Origin: Legionella fallonii LLAP-10
Lineage (GTDB): Bacteria; Pseudomonadota; Gammaproteobacteria; Legionellales; Legionellaceae
Assembly: GCF_000953135.1 (NCBI RefSeq)
Contig: NZ_LN614827.1
Location: 3,608,501 to 3,672,500, forward strand
DNA: 64,000 nucleotides
Direction: 5' to 3'
Positions 27,090 through 36,098 of the stretch are shown here, in pieces. The first letter of the stretch is position 1, and every line of letters begins with the position of its first letter. A program made the position numbers and the translations under genes. The notes below the pieces were generated by a model. That model was not told where the DNA came from. It saw nothing but the letters and a program-made list of their open reading frames with translations, and did no database searches.

Positions 27090-29183
27090 TTACTCCATAA
27101 TCCCCTCCCATCCAGGCTTCGGCGGTTTACGTTTAAATCGTTGACATCTTGCAATGAAGATTGGCGCTATAGTATCTGTCGGATAAATTTCCAAACACTG
27201 CATAAAATAACTGATTGCTACATCCCAAGATTGTTGTCTATAAGCGGCAAATCCATTTTCAAATGGAGGAGTATACGCGCTGAGGTCAAACTCTAAACAT
27301 TCAATATTATCCGTTAATAACTCATAGATAGCACTACGTTGGCTACGGCCTTTAACTACTACGCAATCTATCCTTCTTAAAACAAATTGATCCTTTATTT
27401 GCTCGTAAACAGCCTCACTAACAATTATTTTGGTTTTATAATTTTTATTAATGCTTTCCAATCGACTAGCTGTATTGATGGTATCGCCTATAGCAGTATA
27501 GTTTATTCGTTCAGATGAGCCCAAATTACCTACAATAGCGTCCCCCATATGGATGCCAATACGAGTGAAAAAAACAGCATATCCCTTTTGTTGCCAGATG
27601 GCATTTAACTCATCTAATCTCTTTTGGCAGCGAAGTGCCGCTCTTGCTGCATGATGACAAGGGTTCATATTCGGTAATGGGGCTCCCCAGAATGCCATAA
27701 TTGCATCACCAATATATTTATCTATGGTTCCTTTTTCACTGATAATGATTTGGGTCAACTCCTCGAAATACTCACCCATTTGTACCATCAGCATGTTTGG
27801 CTCTGTTTTTTCAGCAAATGTGGTGAAATGCGCAATATCTGAAAAGAAAACAGTCAGATTTTTTCTAACACCACCTATTCGTACGTCTTCACCCGATTCA
27901 ATGAGCTGTTTCACGAGAATTTTAGGTATATATCGCTGAAACAACTTAAGACCAATCTTCATTGAGTGTATTGAATCTCTTAAATGAATTATTTCTTTAA
28001 TATGCGATATAATCTGAATGTCTTCCTCAAGATTAAAATGCTTAATATTTTCTGTTTCTTTTACCAATAATTTAAGGGGTCTTATGATATGGTTAACTAA
28101 TCTTGAAATGAGCAGAATACCTAGAACTAAAATAATCAGGCTGATGTAAAGAGTGATTATATTCAGTTTCTTCAGCTCAGCAGTAAAGTCACTTTGTGGT
28201 ACTACCACGCCAATAAGCCAGCCATAATCTTCAAACGCCTTGACTGGAGTGTAATTGATTATGTAGGTATCATTATTATCGCTGTAAGAAAATGTGAGTT
28301 TCTTTTTCCCTCTCTTTTTATACTGCTCCAGTGAGTTTTCAATTAAAGGTATTGAATGGGCATAGAGTTCATCCAATTGTTGCGGGGAGGCGAGCAGATC
28401 AGTAAAAACCTTTTTATCTGGATAGGCAATTAATTTACCTTCTTTAGTGATAATAAAAGCGTAGCCGTTAGCTGTTACTCTTTGATTTTTAATAATTTTG
28501 CTAAGATAATTAAGATTTATACTAATAGCAACAGCTCCATAGAACTGTCCATCTTTAAATACTGGAGATGCTGTTGTAACCCCCCTATCATGAAGATGTT
28601 GATAGAAATAAATATCCGTCCATATCGTTTGTTTTTCTTTTTTTGCTAGTGTGTACCAAGGACGTACACGGGGATCAAAACTTAAATCAGGAGATGATAT
28701 TTTCTCAATGATCTTGCCAGAACTATCACGGTGAATAATGGTATGTGTTGCAGGCAAGTGGTTACGATTATAAATTTCAGAAGTAATGCCTCCATTATTT
28801 GCTTTATTAGAATAAATAAAATTGCCGTGCTCATCCCCCCAAAAACTACTAAACACAAAAGGCAAAGAATTAATCAGCTCAATGGTTAAATCCTGTATTT
28901 GTTCCTCTCCATTTTTAACAACCCCATTCTGAATCAAATGAGCCGAAAATTGACCGGATACAGAAGTAGGCGTGAGAATTGCATTGATTTGTCGCAATAC
29001 TGAAGTAGAGGCAGACTCCATACGTTTATGAGCTACGTAGGTGGTTGTTTTTGTATAACGTATCGTTGTAACAATAATGATTAAGGATGTAGTAGCAACA
29101 AACAGAGAGATAAATATAAACAACATGCTGGATCTAAGAGAAATAATGTATTGATTTATTTGATTAAAAAAACGTCTAATCAT
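27090..29183 (-). CDS. Second membrane sensor adenylate cyclase (class III) with Cache-type domain
   Basis: A 697-residue protein with the same plan as the cyclase at 23429. It has TM1 and a Cache-type periplasmic domain with FDPRVRPWYTLAKKEKQTIWT and GVTTASPVFKDGQFYGAVAI. TM2 (about residues 340-360) and a HAMP-like linker lead to a cyclase domain with FFSDIAHFT, DKYIGDAIMAFWGAP and GDTINTASRLES. All metal, adenine and transition-state residues are present. I choose the ATG at 29183 because AAGGA lies five bases before it. A TTG five codons earlier is less likely. It converges on the amidase gene. Confidence 0.92.
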   Translation of the reverse strand: MIRRFFNQINQYIISLRSSMLFIFISLFVATTSLIIIVTTIRYTKTTTYVAHKRMESASTSVLRQINAILTPTSVSGQFSAHLIQNGVVKNGEEQIQDLTIELINSLPFVFSSFWGDEHGNFIYSNKANNGGITSEIYNRNHLPATHTIIHRDSSGKIIEKISSPDLSFDPRVRPWYTLAKKEKQTIWTDIYFYQHLHDRGVTTASPVFKDGQFYGAVAISINLNYLSKIIKNQRVTANGYAFIITKEGKLIAYPDKKVFTDLLASPQQLDELYAHSIPLIENSLEQYKKRGKKKLTFSYSDNNDTYIINYTPVKAFEDYGWLIGVVVPQSDFTAELKKLNIITLYISLIILVLGILLISRLVNHIIRPLKLLVKETENIKHFNLEEDIQIISHIKEIIHLRDSIHSMKIGLKLFQRYIPKILVKQLIESGEDVRIGGVRKNLTVFFSDIAHFTTFAEKTEPNMLMVQMGEYFEELTQIIISEKGTIDKYIGDAIMAFWGAPLPNMNPCHHAARAALRCQKRLDELNAIWQQKGYAVFFTRIGIHMGDAIVGNLGSSERINYTAIGDTINTASRLESINKNYKTKIIVSEAVYEQIKDQFVLRRIDCVVVKGRSQRSAIYELLTDNIECLEFDLSAYTPPFENGFAAYRQQSWDVAISYFMQCLEIYPTDTIAPIFIARCQRFKRKPPKPGWEGIME

Positions 29184-29647
29184 GCTTTTCCTTAGCAAGG
29201 GATAAATTCCATTTGGAATCGATTATATCCTATTGTTCACAACGACAGAGAAAAACACAAGCAAAAGAAATCATCCCTACGTTAATGGCTCAAATGCGTT
29301 GCAGTAAAAACTGAAAATACTCCAATAACAACAAAATTAGACTTCTTTCCAAATTCGCTGTGGCGAAGGAAGTGCGAGGAGACACTGAGCGCAGTGTACA
29401 CGAAGAGCACCGTATCGATGAAGCAATTTCCCGCAGCAGTAGAGTTTGGAACGAGGTCTATTGAGTCCCATTTGCTGACAAGTATAGAACTCCATTGGGT
29501 TTAAAATGGCATTCGCTAATCCATGATAAACCAATCTAAAAATAGCAAGAAATAACTTAATTAATCGATTATGCATCTTGTTGATTAATATATTTACATT
29601 CAATACAATGCATCATTCTTTTGCTAAATTTTTTCCTGGAGCGTTGT
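29184..29647. other. Intergenic stretch holding a 121-bp inverted-repeat element
   Basis: The stretch contains the element at 29339-29459. AT-rich sequence before the next gene includes GATTAATATAT (about 29581) and CTTAATTAAT (about 29552), which partly resemble the PmrA half-site but are not in the tandem spacing. Nothing else is seen. Confidence 0.5.
29339..29459. repeat. 121-bp inverted-terminal element (MITE-like)
   Basis: The ends AGACTTCTTTCCAAA and TTTGGAACGAGGTCT are inverted repeats matching at 13 of 15 positions. The interior is richer in G and C than its surroundings (GTGGCGAAGGAAGTGCGAGGA) and encodes nothing recognisable. Confidence 0.55.
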
Positions 29648-30379
29648 ATGAGTAAACATAAAACTAAAGAGCAGGCATCTGAATACTATCAACAAAAAGG
29701 GTTTGACTTGCATGATCAATTACAAGAATTTGATGGTGTGGCAAATAATACAAATAAACGCAACTGTAAAGTCATCCAACAGCAATTACAGGTTCAAAAA
29801 GAGTTGGAGAGTTGGGAGCAAAAACTCAAGAAGACACCTTCAAAACAATTAATCGCTAAGAAATTAGACCAGTTACAGAAGGAGCATTATAAAGAACTAC
29901 ACCCCTTCGAAAGGGTCTATATTCTTTTACTCGACGATTACGTCAGACAGAACTTTAATGGAAAAGGAAAAAAATTATTACTAGAGGAAATAGAAAAATT
30001 AGAGAGAAATACAAAAAAATTCTCTTTTTTAAACAATGCGAATACGAAAAATAAACAACTATTAAGGACAATGAAGTCTATAGTAGTAAAATTAGAGGAA
30101 CTAGAGAAACTACAACAAGAGTTATCTAAACAATTTAGTAGAGAAAGAAAAGTAGAAGTTAAAAAACAGGATATTCCATCTAAAAATAAGCAAGAAAAAC
30201 TTGATCAAGATATAGATGGACCAGCCAGTGGTATAAAAGAGCAAGAAAGTTCAGATAGAGAGACGTTTTTTTCTAAACACGTACGAAAAAATGCCATGAT
30301 CGAGTGTGATTTATCAACGCCAATGGAAATTGATGAAATTGATGAACTAGCTGAAACCCTAGCCTCTTGCAAAGTATAA
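29648..30379 (+). CDS. Coiled-coil protein of unknown function, candidate effector
   Basis: A 243-residue, highly charged, almost fully helical protein. Lys-, Glu- and Gln-rich heptads run from about residue 20 to 180 (ELESWEQKLKKTPSKQLIAK, LEELEKLQQELSKQF), then a Ser/Asp-rich linker and an acidic C-terminal tail (STPMEIDEIDELAETLASC). I chose ATG 29648, which has GGAG eight bases upstream; the frame also has an ATG nine codons earlier without one. It has no signal peptide or membrane segment. Glu-rich C-termini are common in Dot/Icm substrates, so an effector role is possible but unproven. Confidence 0.6.
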   Translation: MSKHKTKEQASEYYQQKGFDLHDQLQEFDGVANNTNKRNCKVIQQQLQVQKELESWEQKLKKTPSKQLIAKKLDQLQKEHYKELHPFERVYILLLDDYVRQNFNGKGKKLLLEEIEKLERNTKKFSFLNNANTKNKQLLRTMKSIVVKLEELEKLQQELSKQFSRERKVEVKKQDIPSKNKQEKLDQDIDGPASGIKEQESSDRETFFSKHVRKNAMIECDLSTPMEIDEIDELAETLASCKV

Positions 30380-31017
30380 CTGATGTCAACCTAAGAAGGT
30401 CGGGCAACCAATTGCCCAATGGCACTACCTTAATAAAAGGAAGAAAAAATCGTAGCCCGTATTAGTGCAGCATAATACGGGAATACCCTAGCTCAGTGCA
30501 CTGAAATCCCGGATTACGCTGCGCTCATCCAGGCTACAAAAACTTAAGGTAGTGCCATTGGGCAACCAATTGCCCAATGGCACTACCTTAATAAAAGGAA
30601 GAAAAAATCGTAGCCCGTATTAGTGCAGCATAATACGGGAATACCCTGGCTCAGTGCACTGAAATCCCGGATTACGCTGCGCTCATCCAGGCTACAAAAA
30701 CTTAAGGTAGCGCCATTGGGCAACAAATTGCCTACGTCATAAGAAAGGTGAAAGAGAAATATGGCGGCCCCTATTCGAGTGCATTTTCGGCTAGGAGTTA
30801 CCGCTATGATTGGTAGCCCGACCTTCTATAAGAATCTCTTTGCCAACACTTTTTGTTATGTAGTAACGTAGGTTGAGCCTTTAGTCCAACAAGCTATGTC
30901 TTGAGTCTTAAACTCCATCAACACCAACTATTTTTATTAGGCTAGGCTAAAAAAATATTTTCAGTCTATTATGTAAATAATACCGCCATATCAGAATCCA
31001 TTTAATTAAGGAATACT
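30380..31017. other. Intergenic stretch dominated by tandem repeats
   Basis: The first half is the tandem 158-bp repeat (30402-30733). The rest holds a GTAGGTTGAGCC...AGTCCAAC fragment of another dispersed palindrome at about 30872 and no convincing gene. Confidence 0.6.
30402..30733. repeat. Two tandem copies of the 158-bp repeat element
   Basis: GGGCAAC(C/A)AATTGCC palindromes start at 30402, 30560 and 30718, exactly 158 bp apart. The two units between them are almost identical, differing visibly at CTAGCTC/CTGGCTC and AGTGCC/AGCGCC. Each unit has nested hairpins: CCCGTATTA...TAATACGGG and GGATTACGCTGCGCTCATCC. A third copy lies inverted at 15277-15466. Confidence 0.85.
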
Positions 31018-31497
31018 ATGAAAATCCCAACATTAATTGTGTTCATTATGTTAATTACATCTACCCCTATTTTCGCAGAAGATACTCCGTATAATGGTCC
31101 CGATAATCCAGTTATCCCTGCTGATAATAATAAAATCAGATTAAATCTTGCTCAGTGCATAGAAGATGTCAATGAAGTTTTCACTGACAATCAAACTCAT
31201 GATATAGCGAAAGATCTTTGTAAATTACGAGAACAACATCAGGCCGCACGTCAACAAGCCTTAAAGAGGTTAGCGGCGTTAGTAACCCTATATAAAGGGA
31301 TGACGAATCATCAGCACGATCAGAGACTTGCTCAAACTATTTCATTCATTCAGGAAGGAGTCAACAATTGCATCAACGCTCTAGCTTCTCAGGAATACTG
31401 TCATAATATAGCTTGTGCCACTGAACCAGAACTTGATGCTATCTTTTGTGACCAGCAAGCGACAGGCATCATTAATCGACTTTTAGGGCATGAGTAA
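31018..31497 (+). CDS. Small secreted protein of unknown function (159 aa)
   Basis: The signal peptide (MKIPTLIVFIMLITSTPIFA) is followed by a helical, charged mature part of about 138 residues with six cysteines (AQCIED, DLCKLRE, NNCINA, EYCHNIACAT, IFCDQQ), suggesting disulfides in the periplasm or outside the cell. A central helix is rich in Gln, Arg and Ala (LREQHQAARQQALKRLAAL). I do not recognise the family. AAGGAA lies before the ATG. The class C beta-lactamase-like gene follows after 91 bases in the same direction. Confidence 0.65.
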   Translation: MKIPTLIVFIMLITSTPIFAEDTPYNGPDNPVIPADNNKIRLNLAQCIEDVNEVFTDNQTHDIAKDLCKLREQHQAARQQALKRLAALVTLYKGMTNHQHDQRLAQTISFIQEGVNNCINALASQEYCHNIACATEPELDAIFCDQQATGIINRLLGHE

Positions 31498-31588
31498 CAC
31501 TGTAGCCTGATTTATCCTATTAGGTCAGAAATGGTGACAAAAAACACATCCTATACTATAAATAATAGTATTTGGGCGTTTTTAAAAC

Positions 31589-32785
31589 ATGGTTCGTTTT
31601 AACCGATTAGTCATTATCGTTTTTTTTCTTATTTCAACCGCCCTAACAGCAAATAATACCACTCGGCACTTAAATCAAAATAAATTAAAAAACCTAACGG
31701 ATTCTTACTTAAAAAGATATCACTCCCGCGAGCATATTTCGGCGGTGACTTTGACTATTGATAACGGTAAAGAGAGAACGACCCAATACAGTGGTAACAC
31801 TGATTTTTTCAAGTTTCATCCTGTAGACTCCTCTAACCTCTACCAGGCCGGCAGCATTGCTAAATCCTTTATTGCTGCAGTCATTTTGCAGCTCGAAGCC
31901 ACCCCGGAACTTCATTTTAATATTGACGATAAATTATCTAAATACCTACCTCAATATACTGAGTGGGGTGATATCAGCGTAAAACAGCTCTTAAATATGA
32001 CAAGTGGTATACCTGATTATTTAGAAGACAGTAATTATTTGCAGGATCTTGCAAATAACCCTCATAAACAATGGTTATCAGAAGAAAAGCTAAGTTACGT
32101 AATGAATAAACCGTTATTATTTGCTCCGGGCACTAAATGGAATTATTCCAATACCAATTACATTTTAGCCGGATTAATTATCACAAAACTCACTGGAAAT
32201 AGCGTTGCAGAAGAACTAAATGAACGCTTTCTGGCACCCAATAATCCCTATCGGCTCCATTTACAAAATACTTTTTATGTATCGCATCAATACCCAGAAT
32301 ACGTCATTCCTCGTATGGTGCATGGTTATTTTTTTGGAGGGACTAGTGAGCAATTTATTCCATACGAAACAGATATCACTGATTATAGTTTATCTTATGC
32401 AGAACCTGCGGGCGCAATCGTTTCTAATAGTGAAGATATAACCCAGTGGGTCAGGGCATTATTAACACCTAATCGAGTATTAACTCAAAAGCAGCTGTCA
32501 GAATTAACAACCCTTGTTTCTACAATTACAGGACAACCACTAACCACCCCAAATCGAGATAATCCAAATGGCTTTGGATTAGGAATTGGCCTAAGCTATA
32601 TGGAGCCTAAGTTCCCTGGTCTTATTTTCAATTACGAGGGTATGACTATAGGATATCGCGCTCAATACATCTATATTCCTAAGGAAAATATCATCATTTC
32701 AGCAACAACCAATAGTAGTGTTAATCCAGATAACGATCATTTGATTGAGTTAATTAGCGATGCCTATGATGCATTATCTAAATAA
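31589..32785 (+). CDS. Serine hydrolase, class C beta-lactamase/penicillin-binding protein-like
   Basis: A 398-residue exported protein (signal LVIIVFFLISTALTAN). It carries the active-site S-x-x-K motif as Ser89-Ile-Ala-Lys92 in YQAGSIAKSF and the Y-x-N motif as Tyr186-Ser-Asn188 in WNYSNTNY, both well placed for the AmpC/DD-peptidase fold. The preceding LLNMTSGIPDY is typical of the beta-lactamase domain family. These enzymes include esterases, D-amino-acid peptidases and lactamases, and the reaction cannot be fixed from sequence. The start lacks an obvious ribosome site. Confidence 0.88.
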   Translation: MVRFNRLVIIVFFLISTALTANNTTRHLNQNKLKNLTDSYLKRYHSREHISAVTLTIDNGKERTTQYSGNTDFFKFHPVDSSNLYQAGSIAKSFIAAVILQLEATPELHFNIDDKLSKYLPQYTEWGDISVKQLLNMTSGIPDYLEDSNYLQDLANNPHKQWLSEEKLSYVMNKPLLFAPGTKWNYSNTNYILAGLIITKLTGNSVAEELNERFLAPNNPYRLHLQNTFYVSHQYPEYVIPRMVHGYFFGGTSEQFIPYETDITDYSLSYAEPAGAIVSNSEDITQWVRALLTPNRVLTQKQLSELTTLVSTITGQPLTTPNRDNPNGFGLGIGLSYMEPKFPGLIFNYEGMTIGYRAQYIYIPKENIIISATTNSSVNPDNDHLIELISDAYDALSK

Positions 32786-32896
32786 ATTACTCCTGATCTC
32801 TATTAACTCTTTTTTATTCTTCGCTAATACCAACCAATATTGCTATCATAAATGCCCTTATTATTGCGTCATGATTTATTCTTTAGCGAGAAAACA

Positions 32897-33607
32897 ATGT
32901 ATTTTCCAGCATGGCCACATACTAAAATAAAAGAATTATTTCCCGATATTTTCTATGTTACAGGTACGAATAAAATAGACTATGATGGTATTCACTTGCA
33001 ATACAGTTGCAATATGATCATTATCCGTAATGATGATGAATTATCACTTATTAATACTATTCGATTAGATGATGCGGGTCTAAAAGAGTTAGATGCTTTA
33101 GGAGAAGTAAAACATATAATTAGAATAGGTGCCTTTCACGACAGACATGATGCGTTTTATCTTGATCGCTATGATGCAAAGCTATGGGCTTTAAAAGGAA
33201 TGAAACACTCGCATAATCACCCTACTGATAGAGAATTAGCTCCTCATGAGCCTTTGCCTATAGCTGACAGTCAACTATTTGTCTTTGAAACTTCTGCAGC
33301 TCCAGAAGGCATCATTCATGTTACTCGTCAAGGGGGCATTATTATTACCTGTGACAGTATAAAAAACTGGATAGCCCGAGATGAATTTTTTAATGATGAG
33401 ACCGCTGCCTTGTACGAAAAGCAAGGCTTTTTTGGTGAAGCGACCATTTCTAATGTATGGCGGCAAGCCACTCAAGTGCAACCAGAAGATTTTATACGCC
33501 TGCAATCCATGACATTTTGTCACCTTCTTAGTGCTCATGGAAAACCATTAATCGATAGAGCCTATGATGCTGTAACAAAAACAATAAATACCGAATTTAA
33601 GATGTAA
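32897..33607 (+). CDS. Metallo-beta-lactamase-like fold protein, substrate unknown
   Basis: A 236-residue protein that resembles the degenerate metallo-hydrolase group. It opens with ELFPDIFYVTGTN, the strand pair NMIIIRNDDELSLINTIRLDD, and a possible metal loop GAFHDRHDAFYLDRYDA in place of the classical HxHxDH. Later histidines (MKHSHNHPTD) could complete a site. I place the start at 32897; the frame is open 15 codons further upstream without a ribosome site. The mapping to this fold is moderate, because the canonical motif is altered. Confidence 0.6.
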   Translation: MYFPAWPHTKIKELFPDIFYVTGTNKIDYDGIHLQYSCNMIIIRNDDELSLINTIRLDDAGLKELDALGEVKHIIRIGAFHDRHDAFYLDRYDAKLWALKGMKHSHNHPTDRELAPHEPLPIADSQLFVFETSAAPEGIIHVTRQGGIIITCDSIKNWIARDEFFNDETAALYEKQGFFGEATISNVWRQATQVQPEDFIRLQSMTFCHLLSAHGKPLIDRAYDAVTKTINTEFKM

Positions 33608-33671
33608 CGGTGAAACCTGGGTTGCAGTCTTTCAGACTTCCACCCAGGCGACAAAAAAACTGTGTTGTACT

Positions 33672-34034
33672 CTACTTTTTAAGCTCATGCAAAGTAATAG
33701 AATTTCCTTCTGAATCTAAGATCACGGCCATTCTGCATACTGGAGAAGAAAAAGTATCTAATTTAAAATGCACACCATTTTTTTTAAGATCAGCAGTTAA
33801 AACATCTAAATCATCGACCTCAAAGGCAATACTCCCGCCAGCTACGGCGCTGGGTTTAACTCCCTGAGCCAAAGTAGTAATGGCAAAACATCCTCCCTGC
33901 GGTAAATCATACTCAACCCAAGCCCCATTGACAGCCAGCGTGCTGGGAGTAAGCCCCAAATTATTTTTATAAAAATTCTTAGCACGCTCCATGTCCTCAA
34001 CAGGGTACATGGTAAAGGCTACTTTTTTTAGCAT
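33672..34034 (-). CDS. VOC family (glyoxalase-like) protein
   Basis: A 120-residue protein of the vicinal oxygen chelate fold: FTMYPVEDMERAKNFYKNNLGL opens the first module and VAGGSIAFEVDDLDVL the second, ending with the typical MAVILDSEGNSITLHELKK. Metal ligands cannot be assigned with certainty. AAGGAAAT lies upstream of the ATG. It converges on the metallo-hydrolase-like gene. It is not closely similar to the VOC protein at 14868. Confidence 0.85.
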   Translation of the reverse strand: MLKKVAFTMYPVEDMERAKNFYKNNLGLTPSTLAVNGAWVEYDLPQGGCFAITTLAQGVKPSAVAGGSIAFEVDDLDVLTADLKKNGVHFKLDTFSSPVCRMAVILDSEGNSITLHELKK

Positions 34035-34359
34035 CTTAATATTTCCTTATAATGCGTTATAAAATTCGTAGTTGGAAATTCCTATCACCAATTCTGATAG
34101 ATTAATCCACCCAAAATAACATTTGTTACTCTTGTAACACTGTAGTTAACGTTAATTTCGGACAAGAAACTCAATTACTCCAGAGCCGTTCGTGCTGAGG
34201 AGGGGGGAAACCCCGTCTCGAAGCTCCACCAAGACAAAAATCTTGTGCTTATGCTTCGATACGACGCAAAAAACGCGTCGCCTCAGCATGAACGGGACGG
34301 TGTGAAGCAGAGATTTGTCACTTCCTTGTCCGCGAAACTCACGTTAGTTATACTAAACC
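34035..34359. other. Intergenic stretch containing a complex palindromic repeat
   Basis: The stretch holds the nested hairpin element at 34186-34295. A TATACT box at about 34350 lies very close to the first ATG of the next gene, which suggests that gene starts further downstream or is leaderless. Confidence 0.5.
34186..34295. repeat. REP/BIME-like nested palindromic element
   Basis: The outer arms CCGTTCGTGCTGAGG and CCTCAGCATGAACGG pair at 14 of 15 positions. Inside are TCGAAGC/GCTTCGA, CAAGA/TCTTG and CGACGC/GCGTCG pairs. This layout is typical of bacterial interspersed mosaic elements between genes. Confidence 0.75.
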
Positions 34360-34962
34360 ATGATTATAGTCGTCAAATTAGAAATTAATAATTCATCAAT
34401 GCACATTATTCAAAAAAATAAAATGATTCATTATTTAGATCTTGTTACTACCGTAAAGCAATATTTGCATCATTGGTTTGCCTTCCCTAAAAATAAACTT
34501 TTTGCTCAGGTAAGCACAATCCATGAGCAAAAGCCATGCATTAGAACCATGGATCTCTATGATGTTACGTCTAAAGGCTCACTGATTTTTTTAACCGATA
34601 CCAACTCCCCAAAATGGAGTCATTTAACCCGCAATCCAAATATAGGGATTTGTCTGTTACATCGAGAATACGGCCAAATTATTGTAGAAGGCTCCGCCCT
34701 ATTAGATACGAGCGTTACTAATCTTTCTTTGGCGACTTTATATTGGGAAAATTATTTAGACGATTATTGGCGACGTTTCTATCTATCGAACAGCAGCAAT
34801 ACCACTGCCCATGGAATCCCGTCTTCATTTGGTATCATGCATATTATACCTAAGTCATGGGAAATATTGGCGTTTAGTACAGACGATTTTTTAAAAGGTT
34901 TAAGAGTAAAATATCAATTGCATGAAGGAGTATGGATAAAAAACCCTTTGCCACTTCTTTAA
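34360..34962 (+). CDS. Pyridoxamine 5'-phosphate oxidase-related flavoprotein
   Basis: A protein of about 180-200 residues with the FMN-binding split-barrel pattern of PNPOx-like proteins: FAQVSTIHEQKPCIRTMDL, LIFLTDTNSPKWSHLTRNPNIGICL, then YGQIIVEGSALLD and YWENYLDDYWRRFY. It is shorter than true PdxH and lacks a clear PdxH-type C-terminus, so pyridoxal synthesis is not implied. The start is uncertain: ATGs at 34360, 34399 and 34423 all lack a ribosome site, and a TATACT promoter-like box sits directly before the first. Confidence 0.75.
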   Translation: MIIVVKLEINNSSMHIIQKNKMIHYLDLVTTVKQYLHHWFAFPKNKLFAQVSTIHEQKPCIRTMDLYDVTSKGSLIFLTDTNSPKWSHLTRNPNIGICLLHREYGQIIVEGSALLDTSVTNLSLATLYWENYLDDYWRRFYLSNSSNTTAHGIPSSFGIMHIIPKSWEILAFSTDDFLKGLRVKYQLHEGVWIKNPLPLL

Positions 34963-35010
34963 AAGTCTAAAACACTACAAACTTCGTCCGATTAAGTTTA
35001 AAATGCCTTC

Positions 35011-35086
35011 GAGCCCATAGCTCAATGGGTCAGAGCAGCGGATTCATAATCCGATGACCCAGGTTCGAATCCTGGTGGGCTCGCCA
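35011..35086 (+). tRNA. tRNA with CAU anticodon (tRNA-Met; tRNA-Ile2 possible)
   Basis: A complete cloverleaf: acceptor arms GAGCCCA and TGGGCTC, D arm GCTC...GAGC, anticodon stem-loop CGGA-TTCATAA-TCCG with CAT at the anticodon, T arm CCAGG-TTCGAAT-CCTGG, discriminator G, and encoded CCA. CAU is read by elongator Met tRNA or, if the C is modified to lysidine, by Ile2 tRNA. The sequence alone does not settle which. Confidence 0.92.
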
Positions 35087-35171
35087 AATAGAGAGAATAA
35101 AAAAGCTAGGAGGCACTCTCAGAATTGTTAAAAACAATACTACATTTTTCTATATCTTCTAACACTAAACT

Positions 35172-36098
35172 ATGAATAAGAAAAACATGACTGAATCAGA
35201 AGCCATAAATACAGAACAATGTTCTTTAAGTAACACTCATATTAAATCTCTTCTTGTAAAAGCCATAGAAAAAATAGATGAAGTATATAGAGCATCTGAT
35301 GCTAGTTACGGGCTAAAAACAGGACTTACTGAATTTGATAATCTCACAGGAGGGTTATCTCCTTCTGATTTAATTATTATTGCCGGCCGTCCTAGTATTG
35401 GAAAAACAACGTTGGCAATGAATATCATCGAACACATTGCTCTAAAATTAAATAAAACAGCGATTCTTTTTTCTTTAGAAACCGCACCAGAAATTTCAGC
35501 CCTAAAATTTATTTGCTCATTAGGGCGAGTTGATGCCCATCGTTTACGATCTGGCTCGGTTGAAGATGAGGACTGGCCGAGGATCACTACAGCCGTTCAA
35601 ACACTAAGTGAGTCCCCAATTTATATAGATAACGTCATAGAAGAAACAATAGATACTATTTGTGCAAAATCACGAAAAATTGCTTTAAATACCGGTAACA
35701 TTGGTTTAATAGTTGTTGACTATATCCAATTACTTTGTTGCCGTGGCTCTACTCCTGAAAATAGAACTGCTGAACTATCATCAATTCTTCGCTACCTAAA
35801 AATATTGGCAAAAGAGTTAAATGTCCCTGTGATTGCTATTTCTCAGTTAAATCAAAATGTTGAGCAACGCACCGATAAACGTCCGATAATTTCCGACTTA
35901 AAAGACTCTGAATCAATTGAGGACGATGCCGACATGATCTGCTTTGTACACAGAAACGATTACTATGATGAAAACTCGGAAGATAAATATATTGCAGAAA
36001 TTATTGTTGCGAAACATCGCAATGGACCACAAGGCAAAATAAGAACGGCCTATTTAGGTCAATACGGACGATTTGAAGATTTACGTTTCACACATTAA
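35172..36098 (+). CDS. Orphan DnaB-type helicase ATPase domain (no N-terminal domain)
   Basis: A 308-residue protein matching only the C-terminal RecA-like domain of DnaB: GLTEFDNLTGGLSPSDLIII, Walker A AGRPSIGKTT, FSLETAPE, Walker B IVVDYIQLL, and the sensor region VIAISQLNQNVEQRTDKRP followed by SDLKDSESIEDDADMI. The DnaB primase-binding N-terminal domain (about 150 residues) is absent, and residues 1-50 are unrelated and polar. It is probably not the main replicative helicase, more likely a phage- or element-derived paralogue. It lies 86 bases downstream of a tRNA gene, a common integration site. No clear ribosome site. Confidence 0.88.
   Translation: MNKKNMTESEAINTEQCSLSNTHIKSLLVKAIEKIDEVYRASDASYGLKTGLTEFDNLTGGLSPSDLIIIAGRPSIGKTTLAMNIIEHIALKLNKTAILFSLETAPEISALKFICSLGRVDAHRLRSGSVEDEDWPRITTAVQTLSESPIYIDNVIEETIDTICAKSRKIALNTGNIGLIVVDYIQLLCCRGSTPENRTAELSSILRYLKILAKELNVPVIAISQLNQNVEQRTDKRPIISDLKDSESIEDDADMICFVHRNDYYDENSEDKYIAEIIVAKHRNGPQGKIRTAYLGQYGRFEDLRFTH

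Noticed and set aside
29337..29603. 88-codon minus-strand open frame upstream of the coiled-coil gene
   Set aside because: It reads through the 121-bp inverted-repeat element, so it is repeat sequence and not a gene.
34981..35171. Second copy of the tRNA 3' end as an attachment site
   Set aside because: I saw no repeat of the CCAGGTTCGAATCCTGG segment elsewhere in the window, so no integrated element can be delimited.
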